Shown one piece after another: positions 10,405 to 19,173 of a stretch of DNA of 46,714 bases (positions are counted from its first letter, which is position 1; each line of letters starts with the position of its first letter). Source of the DNA: Folioceros fuciformis (taxonomy: Eukaryota > Anthocerotophyta > Anthocerotopsida > Anthocerotales); contig JBNGIO010003086.1 in NCBI GenBank assembly GCA_049999805.1, positions 1-46,714 on the forward strand, in the 5' to 3' direction. The notes beneath the pieces are model-generated. The model did no database searches. It was not told the DNA's origin and worked only from the letters and a program-made list of their open reading frames with translations. Both the position numbers and the translations under genes were made by a program.

Positions 10405-13400
10405 ATGAAGTTGATTGATCGAGTCGAGAATCGATCCTGTTTACAATCAAGTGCCAAAGATGGGCTACGGGATCTTGCATCCATAGGCTCAGTGCGCGGT
10501 CCTGCGATGGCTGTCGTGAGCGTTTCAGTTGTCTTCACGCATGAAAGAAAGGGAGGGTGTTCAAGAGGATATGAATCTGTCATCAGAGGTCGTCGGCATA
10601 GGCAGTTTCAGGAGGTCCTCTGGTTAAATAATTTGTGCAAGCCAGCTCGGGTTCATTTGCAGCTCGCTGCTTTGGATCTGGAGATGGGTCCTGATGCTAA
10701 CCCTCTCAGGCCTGCAGGCTACGATCAGTGTGTGACAGCTGAGAGTGTGAAAGAGCTGTGTGATGGCGGACATCTTAGGGAGGCTGTTGAGGCTTTAGGG
10801 GTTTTGGTGCGGACGGAGTGTTTTGTTTCCAGAGCCTTGTTTCATACTGTTTTGAAGACTTGTATGTTGAAGAAGGATCTTACTCTGGGTCGGCGGGTGC
10901 ATGCATTCACGGTGAGGAAGGGGTACCAGTCAGACACGTTCCTGGGCAACCACATTGTGCGGATGTATGCTGCCAATGGCAGGTTGCAAGATGCGATGGA
11001 TGTGTTTGAAAGGGTTGCCAAACCTGATGCATTCACGTGGTCTGCCATTATGTCTGCGCATGTTCAGCATGGACAAGAGAAGCAGGCTATAGAATTGTAT
11101 CGTTGGATGCGGAGGTCAAGGTTGAAGCCTGACGGTCATGTGATAGTGGCAGCTCTGCAGGCTTGTGCAAAGGGATCGGACTTAGAGACTGGGCAAGAGG
11201 TGCATGCTGACGTGTTGGCCTGTGGGATTGAGCGCGACATGTTTGTCTCTAATGGCTTGGTGAACATGTATGCAAAGTGTGGCAGCTTAGAAGATGCTCA
11301 GAGAGTGTTCAACGGACTTGATCACAAAGATGTGGTGACGTGGACTGCTCTAATTGCTGGGTATTCCAAGAAGGGCATGGGACAGGAAGCGCTTTTTGTG
11401 TACTGTGCTATGCAGGAAGAAGGCATTGCTGTACCCAATTCTACGACCTTTGCTTGTCTCCTGCAGGCGTGTGCTACTATGGGCAACGCCGGTTTGGAGA
11501 CGGGGAAACGGTTGCATGAGGAAATTAAAGAACGACTATATCAAAATGATGTCTTTGTGGCCAGCAGTTTGGTGAACATGTATGCAAAGTGTGGCAGCTT
11601 GGAAGATGCTCAGAGGGTTTTCAACGGACTTCGCCAAAAAGAAGTCGTGACTTGGACTGCCCTGATTGCAGGTTATTCTCAACAGGGTAGGGGACAGGAA
11701 GCCATTCAACTTTACAGTGTCATGCGAGAAGAGGGCATGGCTGTGCCCAATTCAGTGACATTTGTGTGTCTACTGCAGGCGTGTGCAACTGTGGGCACTT
11801 CAGCATTGGAGATGGGGAAGCAACTTCATGGGCAAATAACGGACCAAGGACGCCAAGCTGATGTGTTTGTGGCTAGTAGTTTGGTGAATATGTATGCAAA
11901 ATGTGGCAGCTTAGAAGATGCTCAGAAAGTATTTGATGGACTCGGTCAGAAGGATGATGTCACATGGACTGCTTTAATCGCAGGGTATTCCCAGCAGGGC
12001 ATGGGACGGGAAGCTCTTCGTCTCTACTGTGCTATGCAAGAAGAAAATGACACTGTACCCAACTGCGTGACATTCGTGTGCCTCCTGCAGGCATGTGCAA
12101 GTGTGGGCACCACAGCGTTGGAGATGGGAAAGCAGCTTCATGCGCAAATTAGAGAGGGTGGACATCAAGGTCATGCGTATGTGGCCAACAGTTTGGTGAA
12201 CATGTATGCAAAGTGTGGCAGCTTGGAAGATGCGCAGAGGGTGTTTGATGGACTTGGTACAAAGGATGTAGTCACGTGGAATGTCATGATAGCAGGATAC
12301 TCCCAGCAGGGGATGGGCCTAGAAGCCCTTCGTCTGTACAGTGCTATGCAAGAAGAAGGTATAACGGTACCTGATTCTGTTTCCTTTGTTTCCTTGCTGC
12401 AGGCTTGTGCGAGTATGGGCAGTGCGGCTTTGGAGAAGGGGAAGCAGCTTCATGCGCGAATTAGAGAAGAAGGACACGAAGCTGACGTGTTTGTGGCCAA
12501 CAGTTTGGTAAACATGTACGCAAAGTGTGGCAGCCTAGAATGTGCTCAGCAAGTGTTTGACAGACTTGATGACAAGGATGTGGTTACGTGGACTGCTCTC
12601 ATTGCAGGGTATTCTCAGCAGAGCATGGGGCAGGAAGCCCTCCGTCTGTACAAGGTTATGCAAGAAGGTGGGATTACTGTGTCCAATTCCATGACGTTTT
12701 CATGCCTGCTGCAAGCATGTGCAAGTGTGGGAACCACAGCACTCGAGCTGGGGAAACAGCTCCATGTGCAAATTAGGGAGCAAGGACATGAAGCTGATGT
12801 GTTTATAGCCAGCAGTTTGGTAAACATGTATGCAAGCTGTGGCAGCCTGGAAGATGCTCAGAGTGTGTTTGACAAACTTGGTGAAAAGGATGTGGTGCTT
12901 TGGACTACTTTGATTGCAGGTTATTCCCAGCAGGGGATGGGCCAGGAAGCCCTTCATCTCTACAGTCTCATGCAAGATGAAGGCATGGTTGTACCCAATT
13001 CTGTGACATTTGCTTGCCTCCTGCAGGCGTGTGCAAGTGTTGGCCCCCAGGCTTTACAGAAGGGGAAGCAGCTTCATACAGAGATTAGTGAACGTGGAAT
13101 TCAAGCTCATATATTTCTAGCCAGCAGTTTGGTGAACATGTATGCCAAGTGTGGAAGCTTAGATGATGCTCGGATTGTGTTTGACGGACTCAGTCAAAAG
13201 GATGTGGTAGCGTGGAATGCCATGATAGCAGGATATTCCCAGCAGGGCATGGTGCAGGATGCTCTTGGTCTCTATGCTGCTATGCAAGAAGGCGGCATCA
13301 CTGTACCCGATTCTGTAACTTTTGTGACCCTCTTGCAGGCTTGTGCTTGGGTAGGCCGCCCCGCCCTTGAAGATGGAAAGTTGCTTCATTCGCAAGTTAG

Positions 13401-15129
13401 AGAACTAGGACATGAACGTGATGTTTTTGTCAGCAGCAGCTTGGTGAACATGTATGCCAAGTGTGGCAGCCTTACAGATGCTCAGAGGGTGTTTGACTGC
13501 CTCAGTGAAAAGAGTCTGGTGGCATGGAACGCCCTGATAGCAGGGTACTCTCATCAGGGCATGGGTCAGGAAGCCCTTCATCTCTACAGCTCTATGCAAG
13601 AAGAGGGCATAGTGGTAGTTGATTCTGTGACATTTGTGTGCCTCCTGCAGGCGTGTGCGAGTGTGGGCAGCTCAGCTTTGGAGAAGGGGAAGGAATTTCA
13701 TGCCCAGATAAGAGAACAAGGACATGAAGCGGATTCCTTTGTGTCCAGTAGCTTAGTGAACATGTATGCAAAGTGTGGCAGCGTGGAACTTGCTCAGAGA
13801 CTGTTTGCCGAACTGGGTCAAAAGGATGTGGTGACTACGAACGCCATGATGGCAGGTTATGCCCAGCATGGCATGCTGCAAAAAGCCCTTAGTCTCTACA
13901 GTGCTGTGCAAGACGAGGGCATCCTTGTGCCTGATTCCGTGACTTTCGTGTGCCTCCTGCAGGCATGTGCAAATGTGGGCACCCAAGCCTTGGAGAACGG
14001 GAAACAACTTCATGCGCAAATTAGAGAACAAGGGCATGAAGCTGACCTGCTTGTAGGCAGCAGTTTGGTGAACATGTATTCAAAGTGTGGCAGCTTGGAA
14101 GACGCACAGAGTGTGTTCGACAGACTTGCTGAAAAGAGTGTGGTAACGTGGAACAGCATGATAGCAGGGTATTCTCAGCAGGGTTTGGGACAGGAAGCCC
14201 TTCGCCTGTACAACGCCATGCAAGCAGAGCGTAGGGCTGTACCCGATTCTGTGACATTTGTGTGCCTCCTGCAGGCATGTGCTGATGTTGCAGCTTTGCA
14301 TCTGGGAAGACAGCTACATGTGCAGATCAACGAACTAGGGTTAGAAGCTGATGCATTTCTAGCGCACAGTTTGATAAACATGTATGGGAAGTCAGGAAGC
14401 ATGGTTGATGCACAGAGGGTGTTTGACGCGTTGTATGAAAGAGACGTTGTCTCCTGGAACGCTCTCATTGCAGGCTACACTTGCCAGGGCAACAGTGAAG
14501 TAGTCTTCGACCTGATCCGAAGAATGGAAGACGATGGCATACAGCCCGTCAGTCTCACATTTCTCAGCGTCTTGACAGTATGCAGCCATGCAGGTCTCTT
14601 GAACAAGGGGCGTGAGTACTTCAATTCTATGAGCAGACAGTATGGCATCACTCCCACAACGCACCACATCACTTGCTTGGTGGATCTTCTAGGTCGTGCG
14701 GGACAGGTGGAGGAGGCACTAGCTCTAATAAGGACTATGCCTGTACTGCCCGACGCCCCTGTGTGGCACACGCTGCTGAATGCTTGTCGAAAATGGGGCA
14801 ATGTGGAGGTAGGACGCTATGCCTTTGACCAAGTAGTGAAGCTGGACCAGAAAAATGCCGCAGCTTATGTGCTGATGGCAAACATTTACACCGCCGCGCA
14901 AATGCGAGAGCAGGCACAGACAATACAGGCAAGAAGGGCCAAATTCAGGGCATGGAAGCAGCCCGGTCAGAGCTGGTGGACAGACAAGGATGGACTTGTA
15001 CATAGCTTTCTGGTTGGTGACGATGGATATATTAGAATCCGGCAAGGCGGAACCGTATTCATCACATGTCACAGACTTCTGATGGCAGAAACGGCGATGC
15101 CCAGGTCGGATTCGATGGCGATCTGGTGA
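10405..15129 (+). CDS. Giant PLS-class PPR protein, E-type, no DYW deaminase (PPR1)
   Basis: Single-exon frame of up to 1,574 residues. RNA-binding pentatricopeptide repeat protein, expected in mitochondria or plastids. After a non-repeat leader come a divergent first unit (RMYAANGRLQDAMDVF) and eleven units of about 105 residues, each combining an L motif (CLLQACASVG), an S motif (SLVNMYAKCGSLEDAQRVF) and a P motif (VVTWTALIAGYSQQGMGQEA). The array ends in E1/E2 motifs (VDLLGRAGQVEEALALI to YVLMANIYTAAQ) and the PG-box-like PGQSWWTDKDGLVHSFLVGD. After that the sequence loses similarity, so the deaminase (HxE, CxxC) is absent. Its 3' end overlaps lectin-like DNA. The ATG at 10405 is the longest start. 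The Met at 10684 is conserved in all three cluster members and is an alternative, although HRQxQEV upstream of it is shared with the third gene. Confidence 0.88.
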   Translation: MKLIDRVENRSCLQSSAKDGLRDLASIGSVRGPAMAVVSVSVVFTHERKGGCSRGYESVIRGRRHRQFQEVLWLNNLCKPARVHLQLAALDLEMGPDANPLRPAGYDQCVTAESVKELCDGGHLREAVEALGVLVRTECFVSRALFHTVLKTCMLKKDLTLGRRVHAFTVRKGYQSDTFLGNHIVRMYAANGRLQDAMDVFERVAKPDAFTWSAIMSAHVQHGQEKQAIELYRWMRRSRLKPDGHVIVAALQACAKGSDLETGQEVHADVLACGIERDMFVSNGLVNMYAKCGSLEDAQRVFNGLDHKDVVTWTALIAGYSKKGMGQEALFVYCAMQEEGIAVPNSTTFACLLQACATMGNAGLETGKRLHEEIKERLYQNDVFVASSLVNMYAKCGSLEDAQRVFNGLRQKEVVTWTALIAGYSQQGRGQEAIQLYSVMREEGMAVPNSVTFVCLLQACATVGTSALEMGKQLHGQITDQGRQADVFVASSLVNMYAKCGSLEDAQKVFDGLGQKDDVTWTALIAGYSQQGMGREALRLYCAMQEENDTVPNCVTFVCLLQACASVGTTALEMGKQLHAQIREGGHQGHAYVANSLVNMYAKCGSLEDAQRVFDGLGTKDVVTWNVMIAGYSQQGMGLEALRLYSAMQEEGITVPDSVSFVSLLQACASMGSAALEKGKQLHARIREEGHEADVFVANSLVNMYAKCGSLECAQQVFDRLDDKDVVTWTALIAGYSQQSMGQEALRLYKVMQEGGITVSNSMTFSCLLQACASVGTTALELGKQLHVQIREQGHEADVFIASSLVNMYASCGSLEDAQSVFDKLGEKDVVLWTTLIAGYSQQGMGQEALHLYSLMQDEGMVVPNSVTFACLLQACASVGPQALQKGKQLHTEISERGIQAHIFLASSLVNMYAKCGSLDDARIVFDGLSQKDVVAWNAMIAGYSQQGMVQDALGLYAAMQEGGITVPDSVTFVTLLQACAWVGRPALEDGKLLHSQVRELGHERDVFVSSSLVNMYAKCGSLTDAQRVFDCLSEKSLVAWNALIAGYSHQGMGQEALHLYSSMQEEGIVVVDSVTFVCLLQACASVGSSALEKGKEFHAQIREQGHEADSFVSSSLVNMYAKCGSVELAQRLFAELGQKDVVTTNAMMAGYAQHGMLQKALSLYSAVQDEGILVPDSVTFVCLLQACANVGTQALENGKQLHAQIREQGHEADLLVGSSLVNMYSKCGSLEDAQSVFDRLAEKSVVTWNSMIAGYSQQGLGQEALRLYNAMQAERRAVPDSVTFVCLLQACADVAALHLGRQLHVQINELGLEADAFLAHSLINMYGKSGSMVDAQRVFDALYERDVVSWNALIAGYTCQGNSEVVFDLIRRMEDDGIQPVSLTFLSVLTVCSHAGLLNKGREYFNSMSRQYGITPTTHHITCLVDLLGRAGQVEEALALIRTMPVLPDAPVWHTLLNACRKWGNVEVGRYAFDQVVKLDQKNAAAYVLMANIYTAAQMREQAQTIQARRAKFRAWKQPGQSWWTDKDGLVHSFLVGDDGYIRIRQGGTVFITCHRLLMAETAMPRSDSMAIW

Positions 15130-15690
15130 TCTACAAACTGGGCGACACACAGCAATCGGTGGTGTTAGCAATCGCGAATTCCCAATCCCCCTGCACCATA
15201 GTCGGCCTGTTTTGTCAAGTGATGGAAGAACTTGCTTCATGGATTTGCTTCACCAGATTCAAAAGAGAAAATAGAGACACTTGCACCATGTAGGAGCAAC
15301 GTCACCTGACGAATTGAACCCCAGATCCAAGAATGATGCCCTGTTCTTCAACAGACAGATACAACAGTTGTTGGAGGGTTTTTTCCAGCTCTTTTCTTCG
15401 ACCTGTTAGCACCTTCGACGAACTTTGCATCATTTCTCTCCTTGGAAATCCATCGCGGGGAAAGTGAGGGGCGAGCTGCAAGAGGGAGGCCTTTGGGGTC
15501 AAGCACGGTAGGAAGACCCCAGTAGCGTGTGGTGGGCATCTAATGCATCCCAATCTACCCTGGACACGCCCAGGTCCAACCGACGGCGATCTGGTGGTCT
15601 ACAATGGAACTGGAGGACCCTTGTGGACCTCCCAAACTACCAAGTAGTGGTATCAGCAACCTGGACTCCCCAATCCCGTTGGGTCCGGAA
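15080..15690 (+). pseudogene. Bulb-type (GNA-like) mannose-binding lectin fragments
   Basis: Two pieces on the plus strand match the repeated beta-prism strands of bulb-type lectins. One near 15100-15140 reads QVGFDGDLVIYKLGDTQ. The other, near 15528-15640, reads VWWASNASQSTL and then, after a one-base frame change, DGDLVVYNGTGGPLWTSQT. The family pattern is QxDGNLVxY with xWxSxT between strands. The DNA between the pieces is not recognisable and no complete domain remains. The first piece overlaps the 3' end of the upstream PPR gene in another frame, so the PPR tail may itself run into lectin-derived DNA. Confidence 0.55.
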
Positions 15691-15796
15691 GCTTTATTAC
15701 CTGCTCTGACATTGGAGTCAATGAATTTATTTGATTGCCGAGAAACGTTCCTACAAATTCTCGAACTCGGACGTGCAGTTCGAGGTGGTATAAAGA

Positions 15797-18550
15797 TTAA
15801 CCACAACGCGCAGGTCTTTCACGATGTCTCTGGGCATGGGAATTCCCTTTGACATAATGTACAGGAAGTATGTGATACTCAACCTCTCTTTTCCGACCAT
15901 ATTTGTTGGGCGGTGACGAGGCAGAGTCTGCCATACAGCCCTGTCTCATTGATTCAGAGAAAACCCGTTGCGGCCTTGCCTGCCTGTAATCATGCTTGTC
16001 GTCCCCAACAAAAAAACTGTGCACCTGTCCGTCCATGTCTGTCCACCAGCTCTGACCCGGCTGCTTCCATGCCCTGACCTGCAGTCTTGTCGCCTGCACC
16101 CTCTGTGCCTCTTCCCACATCTGGGCACCGGTGTATATGTTTGACATCAACACATATGCTTCAGCATCTCTCGCATCTAACTTCAACGCTTCCTGAAATG
16201 CGAGGTGTCCCACCTCCACGTTGCTCCACTTTTGACACGCACCCAACAGAGTATGCCAAACTACAGCATCAGGCAGTGCAGGCATTGTCCTTACTAAGGC
16301 TACTGCCTCGTCCAACTGTCCAGCACGACCCAAGAGATCCACCAGGCAGGTGAGGTGGTGAGATGTAGGGTTGATGCCGTGCTGTTTGCTCATAGCCTCA
16401 AAGTACTCTTGTCCCTTATTTACTAGACCCGCTTGACTGCATACGGAGAGGATGCTAAGGAATGTGACGCTCACTGGCTGTATGCCACTCTCTTTCATTC
16501 TCTGGACCAAGTCGAAGACCACTTCACTGTCTCCTTGACAGGCGTAGCCTGCAATCAGAGCATTCCACGCGATGACATCCCTTTCCTGCAATCCATCAAA
16601 CACCTGCTTTGCATCCACCATGCTCCCACACTTTCCGTACATATTTATCACACTGCCAGCAACACCACTGTCAGCTTGAAGCCCATGTTCATCGATCTGT
16701 GCATGTAGCTGCCTTCCCAGTTGCAAGGCTGCCAGATTGGCACACGCTTGCAGGAGGCACATGTATGTCACGGAATTAGGTACAGCTATGCTGTCTTGCT
16801 GCATTGTATTGTAGAGGCGAAGGGCTTCCTCGCCCATGCCCTGTTGGGAATACCCTGCTATCATGGCAGTCCATGTCACCACGTCTTTTTGGACAAGTCC
16901 GTCAAACACCCTTTGAGCATCTTCCAGGCTGCCACACTTAGCATACATGCTCACCAAACTGCTGGCCACAAACACATCTGTCTGATATCCTTTTTCCCTG
17001 ACCTGTGAATGTAGTTGCCTCCCTTTCTCCAAAGCTGAGATGCCCACAATTGCGCACGCCTGCAAGAGGCACGCAAATGTCACGGAGTTGGGTACGGCGA
17101 TGCCTTCTTCTTCCATAAAATTGTAGAGACAAAGCGCGACGTGCCCCTGACCCTGTTGAGCATATCCTGCAATTAGAGCAGTCCACGTCACATCATCCTT
17201 TTCCACAAGTCCATCAAACACACTCTGGGCATCTTCCAAGCTGCCACACTTAGCATACATGTTTACCAAACTGCTTGCCACAAAGACATCAGCTTGATGT
17301 CCTCTTTCTCTAATTTCTGCATGAAGTTGCTTCCCCTTCTCCAACCCTGACGCACCCACACTTGCACACGCCTGCAGGAGGCACACAAATGTCTTAGAAC
17401 TGGGTACAGCAGTGCCTTCTTCTTGCATAGCACTGTAGAGTCGTAGGGCCTCCTGGCCCAAGCCTTGCTGGGAGTACCCTGCAATAAGCGCAGTCCATGT
17501 CACATCATCCTTTTCACCAAGTCCGTTGAACAATGTCTGAGCATCTTCCAAGCTGCCACATCTTGCATACATGCTTACCAAACTGCTGGCCACAAACACA
17601 TTCGCTTCATGTCCTTGCTGTCTTGCTTGTGCATGAAGCAGCTTCCCCATCTCCAGACCTGGATTGCCCACACTTGCACAGGCCTGCAGGAGAGATACAA
17701 ATGTCATGGAATTGGGTACCGAGATTCCTTCTTCTTGCATGGCACTGTACAGAAGAAGGGCTTCCTGCCCCATACCCTGCTGAGAGTAACCTGCGATCAT
17801 GGTATTCCAAGCCACCACATCCTTTCGACGAAGTCCATCAAATAGTTTCTGAGCATCTTCCAAGCTGCCACACTTCGCGTACATGTTCATCAAGCCAGTG
17901 CAGACAAACAAATCAGGTTCAACGCCTGTGGCCAACACATCAGCATGCACCTGCTGCCCCATTCTCAGGTCTGATACTTTCGAGCAAGCCTTGAGGACCG
18001 CCACAAATACATGGCTATCTTGCTGCACGGCTGACCTGCACATCCGATTGTACAGTTCTATGGCCTGATGCTCCTGTGCATGGTCAGCATGCGCAGAAAT
18101 TATTGCCGACCACGTGAAGGCATCCGGTTTCGCAACTTCTGCGAATACATCCATCGCGTCCTGCAACCTTCCATGGGAAGCATACATACGGAGGAATTGG
18201 TTGCCCACAAACGTGTCGAACTGGTACCCGCTTTTCACCGCCAAAGCATGTACTCGGCGACCAACCACGCAATCCTTCCTGGCCATCTTCAAAACAGCAT
18301 AAACGAGGGACTTGGTAATGGACCCATCCGTCTGCACCAGAACTCCCAGAGCCTCCACAGCTTCAGCGCAACGCCCCTCATGACATAGTTGGCTCACGGT
18401 CTCAGCCGTTACGCCTCTATGGTAAGCTGCAGGCCTACGAGGGACAAAATCATCAGGCAGTTTCCAGTCAGTTGCACGGAGAGTTACCTCCATTTCCGGA
18501 GTAGCGAGATGACTAGCCACCCAAGCTGTCTTGTACGACTTCGTCAACAA
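15797..18550 (-). CDS. PLS-class PPR protein, E-type, no DYW deaminase (PPR2)
   Basis: Intronless frame of 917 residues, a shorter paralogue of its neighbours. It has a leader with the shared EAVEALGVLVQTD block, a divergent first unit (RMYASHGRLQDAMDVF) and then five units of about 105 residues with NMYAKCGSLEDAQ-type S motifs. It ends with E motifs (CLVDLLGRAGQLDEAVALV, YVLMSNIYTGAQMWEEAQ) and PGQSWWTDMDGQVHSFFVGD. The roughly 60 residues after that are unlike a DYW domain and probably arose by read-through into former 3' flank. Expected role: organellar RNA binding, for editing or stability. If it edits, it would need a deaminase in trans. It is convergent with the plus-strand PPR gene, with a lectin remnant between them. 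Confidence 0.86.
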   Translation of the reverse strand: MLTKSYKTAWVASHLATPEMEVTLRATDWKLPDDFVPRRPAAYHRGVTAETVSQLCHEGRCAEAVEALGVLVQTDGSITKSLVYAVLKMARKDCVVGRRVHALAVKSGYQFDTFVGNQFLRMYASHGRLQDAMDVFAEVAKPDAFTWSAIISAHADHAQEHQAIELYNRMCRSAVQQDSHVFVAVLKACSKVSDLRMGQQVHADVLATGVEPDLFVCTGLMNMYAKCGSLEDAQKLFDGLRRKDVVAWNTMIAGYSQQGMGQEALLLYSAMQEEGISVPNSMTFVSLLQACASVGNPGLEMGKLLHAQARQQGHEANVFVASSLVSMYARCGSLEDAQTLFNGLGEKDDVTWTALIAGYSQQGLGQEALRLYSAMQEEGTAVPSSKTFVCLLQACASVGASGLEKGKQLHAEIRERGHQADVFVASSLVNMYAKCGSLEDAQSVFDGLVEKDDVTWTALIAGYAQQGQGHVALCLYNFMEEEGIAVPNSVTFACLLQACAIVGISALEKGRQLHSQVREKGYQTDVFVASSLVSMYAKCGSLEDAQRVFDGLVQKDVVTWTAMIAGYSQQGMGEEALRLYNTMQQDSIAVPNSVTYMCLLQACANLAALQLGRQLHAQIDEHGLQADSGVAGSVINMYGKCGSMVDAKQVFDGLQERDVIAWNALIAGYACQGDSEVVFDLVQRMKESGIQPVSVTFLSILSVCSQAGLVNKGQEYFEAMSKQHGINPTSHHLTCLVDLLGRAGQLDEAVALVRTMPALPDAVVWHTLLGACQKWSNVEVGHLAFQEALKLDARDAEAYVLMSNIYTGAQMWEEAQRVQATRLQVRAWKQPGQSWWTDMDGQVHSFFVGDDKHDYRQARPQRVFSESMRQGCMADSASSPPNKYGRKREVEYHILPVHYVKGNSHAQRHRERPARCG

Positions 18551-18559
18551 GAGAAACTC

Positions 18560-19015
18560 CGGCGCATCGCAGATGGTAAAGCAGCGTCCCTCACAAATCG
18601 GAGAAAGAGGACATCACGACTGATGTGATTACACATTACAGTTTGGTCAACACGCAGGCACACGTTGGCAGCGTGGGAGACACTCAGGATGTCTTCGATG
18701 GACTTGTTCAAGGAAACGAGTGACGTTGAGTGCAGGGTGTTCCACGTCACCAGAACCGGGGCCTTCGAGTTCAAGAGGTTTTGGATATGTGCATCAATAT
18801 AGTTGCATGGTTGATCTGCTTGGCTGGCCAGGCCGCCTAGGTGAAGCAGAGCCTTTGCTGGAGAGCATAGCATGCCATTGAAAGACAACCCAGTCGAGCG
18901 GGCCGAAAATTCTGCTCAGTGAATGCAAAAGTCGCGGTGATGTAGGGTGGGGAAGCCGGTATTTAATAATCCTGTTGACTACCAACGAACTTCTGGAATC
19001 CCGCTGGGTTTGAAG
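18560..19015 (+). pseudogene. PPR gene remnant on the opposite strand
   Basis: Plus-strand DNA between two minus-strand PPR genes carries a decayed PPR C-terminal half in several frames. At about 18620-18712 an S-motif fragment reads SLVNTQAHVGSVGDTQDVF (intact relatives: SLVNMYAKCGSLEDAQRVF). At about 18800-18865 comes CMVDLLGWPGRLGEAEPLL, the motif that follows the last repeat in PLS proteins. Around 18925-18975 comes CKSRGDVGWGSRY, matching the E1 block ACRKWGNVEVGRY. Stops and frameshifts separate the pieces. The order matches a normal PPR 3' end but the central repeats are collapsed, so this is a deleted paralogue and not an antisense shadow. Confidence 0.75.
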
Positions 19016-19173
19016 CACAACAATCTAATCTAGATGTCCACGACAGTAAGGGCATGGGAAGTATAGGCATTTCCACCCGCTCAGCCTAATGCGACGTGCC
19101 GCTGGAGGTTTGTAGATGCCACCACCCCGGGCCTGGTCTGCCTGTTGAGCCTCGGAAGCACTCAGTGTCTCCA

